DNA of 64,000 nucleotides from Simplicispira hankyongi. GTDB lineage: Bacteria > Pseudomonadota > Gammaproteobacteria > Burkholderiales > Burkholderiaceae_C. The notes under the pieces were generated by a model. It was not told where the DNA came from and did no database searches. It was given only the letters and a program-made list of their open reading frames with translations. The translations under genes were made by a program, and so were the position numbers. The stretch spans positions 372,001 to 436,000 of the forward strand of contig NZ_QXJC01000001.1 in assembly GCF_003570885.1 (NCBI RefSeq), written 5' to 3'. Positions 58,585 through 64,000 of the stretch are shown here, in pieces. Position 1 is the stretch's first letter. Each line of letters opens with the position of its first letter.

Positions 58585-60216
58585 TCAGGCGGTCGCCGCG
58601 CTGCGCTGCAGAGCCTGCGCCTGCGCCTGGGACTTGAGCTTGACCTTATCGACCTTGCCCACCGGGAGCAACGGCAGTTCGGCGCAGACGATGAAGCGCT
58701 TGGGCACCTTGTAGTTGGCCAATTGGCGTTTGCACCAGTCGGCAGCTTCCTTCTCGCTGATCTGCCGGCCCGGCGCGGGCACCACATAGGCCCAGCCTAC
58801 TTCGTCGTAGAGCGGGTCGGGCACGGAGACGACGGCGCTCAGCACCACCGCCTCGTGGGTTTCCATGGCCAGTTCGACCTCGCGCGGGTAGACGTTGTAT
58901 CCGCCGGACTTGTACATCTCGCTGCGCCGGCCGATGAAGCGGATGTTGCCATCCTCGCGCAGCACGGCGGTGTCGCCGGTGTGCAGCCAGCCGTCTTCGG
59001 TGAAGGCTTCGGCGGTGGCCTGGGGCCGGTTCAGATAGCCGCCCATGCAGTATTCGGCGCGCACCTGCAGCTCCCCGGGCACGCCGGGCGCACAGGGCTG
59101 GCCATCGTCGTCCGCCACGCGCACCTCGCCCACGGGCGTGGCCCGGCCGATGGTGTTGGCCAGCGTTTCCACGTCGGCGTCCGGGTCGGAATAGGTGACG
59201 GAGCCGCAGGTTTCCGTCATGCCATAGGTGAGGCCCATCGGGCAGCCGGTGCTGCGGATCAGCTCCAGCAGTTCCGGCGCCATGGCGGCGCCGGAAAACA
59301 CGAACCAGTCGAGCTTGGCCAGCAACTCTTTGGAAAAGCCGGGCTCATCCACCATCATCTTGAACATCGTGGGCAGCAGGATCAGGGCGTTGATGCTCCC
59401 AGCCTGGAGGGCGGCAACGAATTCCGCCGCCGAGAAGCGCTCGGTAAAGCGCAGCGTGCCGCCGCCAATGAAGGTGAACAGCCCCAGGAAATGCATGCCA
59501 CCGATGTGGTTCACCGGCAGCGGGTTGATGACGCGGGGGTAGCTGCGGGTGGCAAAGCGTTCGTTCTGCGTACGGCTGCGGCGGATCAGCTCGCGGTGGC
59601 GCAGCAGCACCCCTTTGGGCTTGCCGCTGGAGCCCGAGGTGTAGACCAGCAGCGCGGGCGCGGTGTCCTGCACTGCCGCGCGGGCGCTGGCAAGCTGTGC
59701 GTCGAGCGCAGGATCGGCGAACGAGACCGCCCAATCGTCGAAACTGGAGCCGTCGGGGCCGCGCCGCTCGATGAGGACGGTGGCGCGGATGCCGGGGTTC
59801 TGCTGCGCCAGGATTTCGATGTCGGGCGCGTACGAACGGCCCTCCAGGGAATCGATGGACAGCAGCAGCTTGGGCTGCGCATCGCCGACCACATAGCTCA
59901 GTTCGGGCAATTGGTAACGGGGATTGAGACCCAGCCACAAGACGCCGATTTTCGCGGCGGCAAGAAAGCTGATGAAGGCCTCGGGGCGCGGCGGGCACAG
60001 CATGGCGACGCAGTCGCCGCCCTGGAGGCCATGGGCCAGGTAGGCCCGCGCGCACTGGTCCACCTTGCGGCGCAGCTCTGCATAGGTGATGCGCGTGGCA
60101 CCGAACAGGATGGCATCGCGCTCGGGGTGCTGCGCGGCGTGCGCGTCCAGCCAGTCGGCCAGTACCCGGTAGGCGGACGGGTCGCTCTGCGGAGATTGGA
60201 GTGGGGTTTCAAGCAT
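58585..60216 (-). CDS. acyl-CoA ligase (AMP-dependent synthetase)
   Basis: A 543-residue ANL enzyme that activates a carboxylic acid to the CoA thioester through an acyl-AMP. It has YTSGSSGKPKGVLLRH, the LTYGMTETCG segment, the hinge region GRRSEMYKSGGYNVYPREVE and the catalytic lysine in LPVGKVDKVKLK. Its substrate is unknown; an aromatic or short cyclic acid imported by the TRAP genes upstream is possible. Its start overlaps the end of the enoyl-CoA hydratase gene by eight bases. Confidence 0.93.
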   Translation of the reverse strand: MLETPLQSPQSDPSAYRVLADWLDAHAAQHPERDAILFGATRITYAELRRKVDQCARAYLAHGLQGGDCVAMLCPPRPEAFISFLAAAKIGVLWLGLNPRYQLPELSYVVGDAQPKLLLSIDSLEGRSYAPDIEILAQQNPGIRATVLIERRGPDGSSFDDWAVSFADPALDAQLASARAAVQDTAPALLVYTSGSSGKPKGVLLRHRELIRRSRTQNERFATRSYPRVINPLPVNHIGGMHFLGLFTFIGGGTLRFTERFSAAEFVAALQAGSINALILLPTMFKMMVDEPGFSKELLAKLDWFVFSGAAMAPELLELIRSTGCPMGLTYGMTETCGSVTYSDPDADVETLANTIGRATPVGEVRVADDDGQPCAPGVPGELQVRAEYCMGGYLNRPQATAEAFTEDGWLHTGDTAVLREDGNIRFIGRRSEMYKSGGYNVYPREVELAMETHEAVVLSAVVSVPDPLYDEVGWAYVVPAPGRQISEKEAADWCKRQLANYKVPKRFIVCAELPLLPVGKVDKVKLKSQAQAQALQRSAATA

Positions 60217-61003
60217 GACCGGCCTTTCCCGTCAGTTGCTGCGTGAAGCTTTCGCGCGCGCGCCGGCCTTCGTCGTCGGTCATGCAGACCAGCATGTCGT
60301 CCATATCGCTGTAGCTGGCGGTTTTTGCCAGCGCCAGGCTGTAGGCGTTGACCGAGCGCTTGATGATTTGCGCCGCCAGCGCGGGCAGCGCCGCCACTTC
60401 CTGGGCCAGCTCCATGGCGGCGGCCACCGCGCCGCCGGGCTCGGCCACGTGTTCGGCAATGTTCCATGCCGCCAGCTCTTCGGCGCCATGGCGCCGGCAG
60501 AGGATGGAGATCCACTTCGCACGGCCCGGGCCCGCCAGCGCGGCCAGGCGGGGCAACGTGCTCCAGCCGTAATTCAGGCCGAGGCGGACTTCCGGCACAT
60601 AGGCAAAGGCATTGCGCGCAAACACGCGCCAGTCGCACGCCAGTGCCAACCCGAAGCCGCCGCCCACCGCGCCGCCTTCGACCGCGGCAATCGTCACCGC
60701 CGGCATGGATTGCCACAGCTCGGCCATGCGCGCGCCTTTGTCCGTCATGCGGCGCACCTGGTTGACGTCCGGCTCTTTCTCGATGGCATCGAAGGTGCTG
60801 ATGTCGGCGCCTGCGGAAAACGCCTGCGGCCCACCGGTCAGCACAATGGCTTTGACCGAAGCGTCCTCACGCAGCGTCTCAGCGGCGTCGATGAGGGCGC
60901 TGATCAGCGCGTCGTTCAAGGCATTGCGCTTGTCCTGGCGCTGCAGCGTGACAAGGGCAATGCCGGTGGCCGGCTTCTCGATACTTACAAGGGGGTGCGT
61001 CAT
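60209..61003 (-). CDS. enoyl-CoA hydratase/isomerase family protein
   Basis: A 264-residue crotonase with the oxyanion-hole segments AFSAGADIS and EGGAVGGGFGLALACDW, and a candidate catalytic Glu in PEVRLGLNYG. It could hydrate an enoyl-CoA made by the acyl-CoA ligase, or split a hydroxyaryl-propanoyl-CoA as in feruloyl-CoA hydratase-lyase. The start at 61003 (MTHPLVSIEKPATG) overlaps the stop of the MDR gene by four bases; the longer frame is a shadow. Confidence 0.93.
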   Translation of the reverse strand: MTHPLVSIEKPATGIALVTLQRQDKRNALNDALISALIDAAETLREDASVKAIVLTGGPQAFSAGADISTFDAIEKEPDVNQVRRMTDKGARMAELWQSMPAVTIAAVEGGAVGGGFGLALACDWRVFARNAFAYVPEVRLGLNYGWSTLPRLAALAGPGRAKWISILCRRHGAEELAAWNIAEHVAEPGGAVAAAMELAQEVAALPALAAQIIKRSVNAYSLALAKTASYSDMDDMLVCMTDDEGRRARESFTQQLTGKAGHA

Positions 61004-62037
61004 TCGGTGACTCCAGAGGGAATGGGAAGGGTGGCAACGACCTTGCCGGCATACGCGCCGCAGGCCAGTTGTTCCAGCGCGTGGGCAACGCCTTCGAGCG
61101 GTACGGTGTCTGCGATCGCCGGATTCAGGCGGCCTTGGCGGTACCAATCGAACAGCGTTTGAAAGGACTGGCGGGTCTGCGCGGGGCGCAGTTGCTGGTA
61201 GGGCCCCCAGTAGCAGCCGACGATGTCGATGTTCTTGACGAGGATGTGGTTGGCGCGCAGCGTCGGCGCCTGCCCGCTGGTGAAGCCCACGACGACCAGC
61301 CGGCCCTCGAACTGCAGGCAGCGCATGGCGGCGGCGGTCGCGTCTCCACCGACCATGTCGAGCACGACATCCACGCCAGCGCCCACATCCGCTTGCTGCA
61401 GCGCGCGCTTCAAGTCGCCCGCCGACCACGCCACGAACGCGTCGGCGCCAGCCTGCATGACGGCGCCACGCTTGGATTCGCTGCGCGAGACCCCGATCAC
61501 CCGGGCGCCAAGCGCCTTGCCCACTTGCACGGCGGCCAGGCCCACCGCCCCGGCGGCACCGAGCACCAGCAGCGTTTCCCCGGGCGCCAGGCGGCCGCGT
61601 TCGCGCAAGGCGCAGAGCGCGGTGCCGTAGGGAATGTAGAAACCGGCGGCCTCATCGTCGGGCATGGCTGTGGGCACGCGTGCGAGCCGGTGCTGGTGCA
61701 TCACGGCCCATTCGGCATAGGCGCCGGCGCCGACCTGCCCCATGACCCGCTCGCCGGCTGTCAGGCCCTGCACGCCCGCACCCACAGCCACCACTTGGCC
61801 GCAGAGCTCGGCCCCCGGCACGAACGGCAGCGCCTGTTTTTCCTGGTAGCTGCCGCCAATGCTCAAGGTATCGGCGAAGTTGAGACCGGCTGCGCGCACC
61901 CGCACCAACACGCTGTCCGCGTCCAGCGCCTGCGCTTGCGGGCGCGGCACTTCGGTCACCTGCATGCCGTTGGGCCAGCCGGTTTCGCGGACCAGCAGGG
62001 CCCGCATCGTGTTGCCGGAGGGATTGGCCGTCGTCAT
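61000..62037 (-). CDS. zinc-independent quinone-oxidoreductase-like MDR protein
   Basis: The 345-residue MDR enzyme resembles NADPH:quinone reductase (Qor) and enoyl reductases: GAELCGQVVAVGAGV, AAGAVGLAAVQVGKALGARV, FTSGQAPTLRANHIL and a LNPAIADTVPLEGVAHALEQ end. The catalytic zinc ligands of alcohol dehydrogenases are missing. It probably reduces a double bond or quinone with NADPH, maybe an enoyl-CoA in the same pathway. ATGA overlaps link it to both neighbouring genes (TRAP permease and hydratase). Confidence 0.9.
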   Translation of the reverse strand: MTTANPSGNTMRALLVRETGWPNGMQVTEVPRPQAQALDADSVLVRVRAAGLNFADTLSIGGSYQEKQALPFVPGAELCGQVVAVGAGVQGLTAGERVMGQVGAGAYAEWAVMHQHRLARVPTAMPDDEAAGFYIPYGTALCALRERGRLAPGETLLVLGAAGAVGLAAVQVGKALGARVIGVSRSESKRGAVMQAGADAFVAWSAGDLKRALQQADVGAGVDVVLDMVGGDATAAAMRCLQFEGRLVVVGFTSGQAPTLRANHILVKNIDIVGCYWGPYQQLRPAQTRQSFQTLFDWYRQGRLNPAIADTVPLEGVAHALEQLACGAYAGKVVATLPIPSGVTE

Positions 62038-63323
62038 TGGTTCATGCCAGAAGGCAGCCAAAGAATGATTTGCGGGAACAGGATCAGCACGATGATCAGC
62101 AGCACGTGGGCCACCACATGCGGCCAGACCCCGGCGAACACCTCGCCCACCGGCGTGTTGGTGCTCTTGGCGACCACGAACACGTTCAGCCCCACCGGCG
62201 GCGTGACCATGCCGACTTCGGCCAACAGGATCACCAGGATGCCGAACCACACCGGGTCGAAGCCCAGCTTGACGACCAACGGCAGCACGATGGGAATCGT
62301 GAGAATGAGGATGGAGAGCTGGTCCAGGAAGCAGCCGAGCATCAGGTACAGCACGACCAGGAACGCCAGCACGGTGTAGGGCGACACGCCCGAGCTGCCG
62401 ACGAAATCCACCAGCCGCTGCGTCGCTTCGGTCATGGTGATGAAGTAGCCGAACATCTGCGCGCAGATGACGATCAGGCCGATCATGGCGCTGGTGGCAC
62501 AGGCGCGCGAGACTGCGCTCAGGAATACCTTGCGCGTCATGCGGCCCGAGGTCACGGTGAAAACCAGAGCGCCAAGTGCGCCCAGCGCTGAGGACTCGAC
62601 CGGCGTGGCGATACCCAGGTAGATCAGGCCCGTCACCAGCAGGAAGAGTGCGCAGAACGGCCCCGCCACCTTGATGGAGTCGATCTTTTCCTTCCAGCTG
62701 TAGGCCCGGCTTTCGCCCGCACGCGACGGTTCGCGCCATAGCAGCAACCAGATGGTGAAGACGATGACCAGGGTGACGAGCGCCCCGGGAATGATGCCGG
62801 CGACCAGCAGCTTGGCCACGCTGGTGCCGCTCAGAAGGCCGTAGAAGATCAGGGCGACACTGGGGGGAATCAGCATGGCCAGCGTGCCGGAAATCGCCAC
62901 GATGCCCTTGGCGAAACGCGGCTCGTAGCCCTGCGCGATCATCGACGGAATGCTGGATTTGGACAGTGTGGCGGCCGCCGCCGTGCTGGAGCCCGAAATC
63001 GCACCGAAGGCCGCGCCGGTCAGGGCCGTCGCCACGCCGAGCCCGCCCGGCAGGCGGCCCACCCAGGCGGCAATCGCCATGAACAGCGAATCGGAGATCC
63101 GGCTGGCGACCATGAACTCGGCCATCAGCAGGAACATCGGGATGGTCATGAACTCGTAGCTACCGACGGCCGAGGCCGGTGCCGTCGCGAGGATGCCGGT
63201 CAGCAAGTCGGTTCCGCCGAAGAAGACCAGGCCAATCGAGCCGGCAATGCCCAGTGCAAAGGCCACGGGCAAGCCGACCGCCAGCAGCGCCAGCAGCAAC
63301 ACAACAACCAGAGCGAGCGTCAT
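62034..63323 (-). CDS. TRAP transporter large permease (DctM)
   Basis: A 429-residue permease with about 12 helices. Typical segments are GAFGAISGSSTAAAATLSKSSIP, GTLAMLIPPSVALIFYGLLS and LAEVGMVTPPVGLNVFVV. With the small permease and binding protein it imports an organic acid with sodium ions. The start follows the small permease stop by one base, and the stop overlaps the next gene, so the uptake and degradation genes form one transcription unit. Confidence 0.94.
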   Translation of the reverse strand: MTLALVVVLLLALLAVGLPVAFALGIAGSIGLVFFGGTDLLTGILATAPASAVGSYEFMTIPMFLLMAEFMVASRISDSLFMAIAAWVGRLPGGLGVATALTGAAFGAISGSSTAAAATLSKSSIPSMIAQGYEPRFAKGIVAISGTLAMLIPPSVALIFYGLLSGTSVAKLLVAGIIPGALVTLVIVFTIWLLLWREPSRAGESRAYSWKEKIDSIKVAGPFCALFLLVTGLIYLGIATPVESSALGALGALVFTVTSGRMTRKVFLSAVSRACATSAMIGLIVICAQMFGYFITMTEATQRLVDFVGSSGVSPYTVLAFLVVLYLMLGCFLDQLSILILTIPIVLPLVVKLGFDPVWFGILVILLAEVGMVTPPVGLNVFVVAKSTNTPVGEVFAGVWPHVVAHVLLIIVLILFPQIILWLPSGMNQ

Positions 63324-63324
63324 G

Positions 63325-63885
63325 TCAGTCCTTCACGAGGATTTGGCGGGAGTTTTCCAGGCCGATGGCTTCCCGGAATTCCTCGTCCGCAACGCTGCAC
63401 CAGTGCGCAAGGGCGCGGTGCAGCAGGCGCAGCGACAGCGACGCGGCACCGATGGGCACGATGATCTTGGCACTCCAGGTCGGCCAGATCAGAGCGCCCA
63501 TGAGCGCATCGTTGTTGTCCCAGGCTTCGTAGGCATCCCACGCGCTGAGCCAGCAGATGCCGGCAAATATGACCGCCGCCACAAGAAACCCCGCCCCCAT
63601 CACCGGGTGGTAAACGTTCAGCGGGATGTGGCGCGCGAAGTAGTCCACGGCCACGTTTTCGTTGGTGCGCAGCGTGTACGAGAACGCGAAGAAGAACGAA
63701 CCGATCAGCAGGTACTGCGTGACCAGATCGAAAGCCCAGCGGATCGGGTGGTGAAAGGCGTAGCGCATCACCACGTCCGCAGCTGTTATGCCCATCATGG
63801 CCAGCACCGCCAGACCGGCAATGGCGATGAACGCGAAGTCCATCTTCCAGAGCCAGCGGTCGGACCTGAACAGCAGGGCTTTCAT
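63325..63885 (-). CDS. TRAP transporter small permease (DctQ)
   Basis: A 186-residue four-helix protein with FAFIAIAGLAVLAMMGITAADVVMR-type first helix and SLRLLHRALAHWC at the end. It belongs to the DctQ family and partners the large permease downstream. Its start overlaps the stop of the binding-protein gene by three bases, so the TRAP genes are tightly packed. Confidence 0.93.
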   Translation of the reverse strand: MKALLFRSDRWLWKMDFAFIAIAGLAVLAMMGITAADVVMRYAFHHPIRWAFDLVTQYLLIGSFFFAFSYTLRTNENVAVDYFARHIPLNVYHPVMGAGFLVAAVIFAGICWLSAWDAYEAWDNNDALMGALIWPTWSAKIIVPIGAASLSLRLLHRALAHWCSVADEEFREAIGLENSRQILVKD

Positions 63886-64000
63886 TGGGCGACAGCCTTG
63901 CGGAAGTCGCTCAGCACGGCGGTGCCCGGCTTGTTGCGCTTGTCAAGGGAAGTGGCCCATTCGGCGGCGACGTTTTGAAGCTTCGTGTTCAGCGCAGCCA
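63882..64000 (-). CDS. C-terminal end of a TRAP substrate-binding protein (partial)
   Basis: The last 38 codons end in KPGTAVLSDFRKAVAQ and stop at TGA (63882-63884), overlapping the DctQ start. The sequence LQNVAAEWATSLDKRNKPG fits the C-terminal helix of DctP binding proteins. The rest of the gene is outside the window. Its position in front of dctQ supports the call. Confidence 0.8.
   Translation of the reverse strand, partial: AALNTKLQNVAAEWATSLDKRNKPGTAVLSDFRKAVAQ

Overview
The window looks like chromosomal DNA of a high-GC betaproteobacterium, most likely of the family Comamonadaceae (Acidovorax, Hydrogenophaga, Rhodoferax or Polaromonas type). The evidence is the codon use, the gene families (TRAP transporters, acyl-CoA enzymes, RND efflux, a Pcm-rhodanese-TolC run) and a short palindromic repeat with AGCGCTT and AAGCGCT arms that I associate with that family. 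No rRNA, tRNA, CRISPR array, prophage or intact insertion sequence was seen. Genus assignment is inference.

Layout. 1-7.0 kb: an SDR dehydrogenase, an AEC transporter, a PAS-GGDEF cyclase with an unknown partner, a patatin-like lipoprotein, MsrA and an FmdE-like protein. 7.1-14.8 kb: a TetR-controlled RND efflux operon (regulator, adaptor, pump) running into Pcm, rhodanese and a TolC-type channel. 14.8-23.7 kb, minus strand: two AhpD-like proteins, DUF488 and a Rieske-FAD reductase as one operon, then a Cys/Met-metabolism PLP enzyme, ChrA, WaaA and a phosphomannomutase. 23.8-29.9 kb, plus strand: Ada-AlkA, Ogt, an EamA exporter and a PAS-GGDEF-EAL protein. 30.0-35.2 kb, minus strand: PrpE, and an operon of a type 2 thymidine/AMP phosphorylase, a PRPP-synthetase-like protein and an isochorismatase-like hydrolase. 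35.4-39.5 kb: an NlpC/P60 hydrolase, a small membrane-associated protein, a Fur-box-linked Nramp-like transporter with an altered metal site, and a tryptophanase-type lyase.

39.7-47.1 kb is the most interesting block: a LacI-type regulator diverges from a TRAP binding protein, a fused TRAP permease, a VOC-fold protein, a RuBisCO-like protein and a DUF1537 kinase. This looks like a complete import-and-degradation route for an acid sugar, related to but not the same as the known 3-oxo-isoapionate route. 47.2-51.9 kb, minus strand: cardiolipin synthase, a GMC oxidoreductase with a Tat-exported small subunit, and an AraC regulator. 52.1-56.3 kb: a four-gene ABC / LolA-like / outer-membrane-barrel operon. 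56.6-64 kb: an RlmI-like methyltransferase, a GlsB-type membrane protein, and a minus-strand operon (TRAP transporter, quinone-oxidoreductase-like MDR, enoyl-CoA hydratase, acyl-CoA ligase, DUF2889) for uptake and CoA-dependent breakdown of an organic acid.

Repeats shape the gene borders. Ten copies of the AGCGCTT repeat were found. Five lie at the seven convergent gene junctions, none at the six divergent ones, one is inside waaA in frame, and one supplies the tolC stop codon. A separate MITE-like element of 164 bp lies at another convergent junction and supplies the stop codon of the AEC transporter gene.
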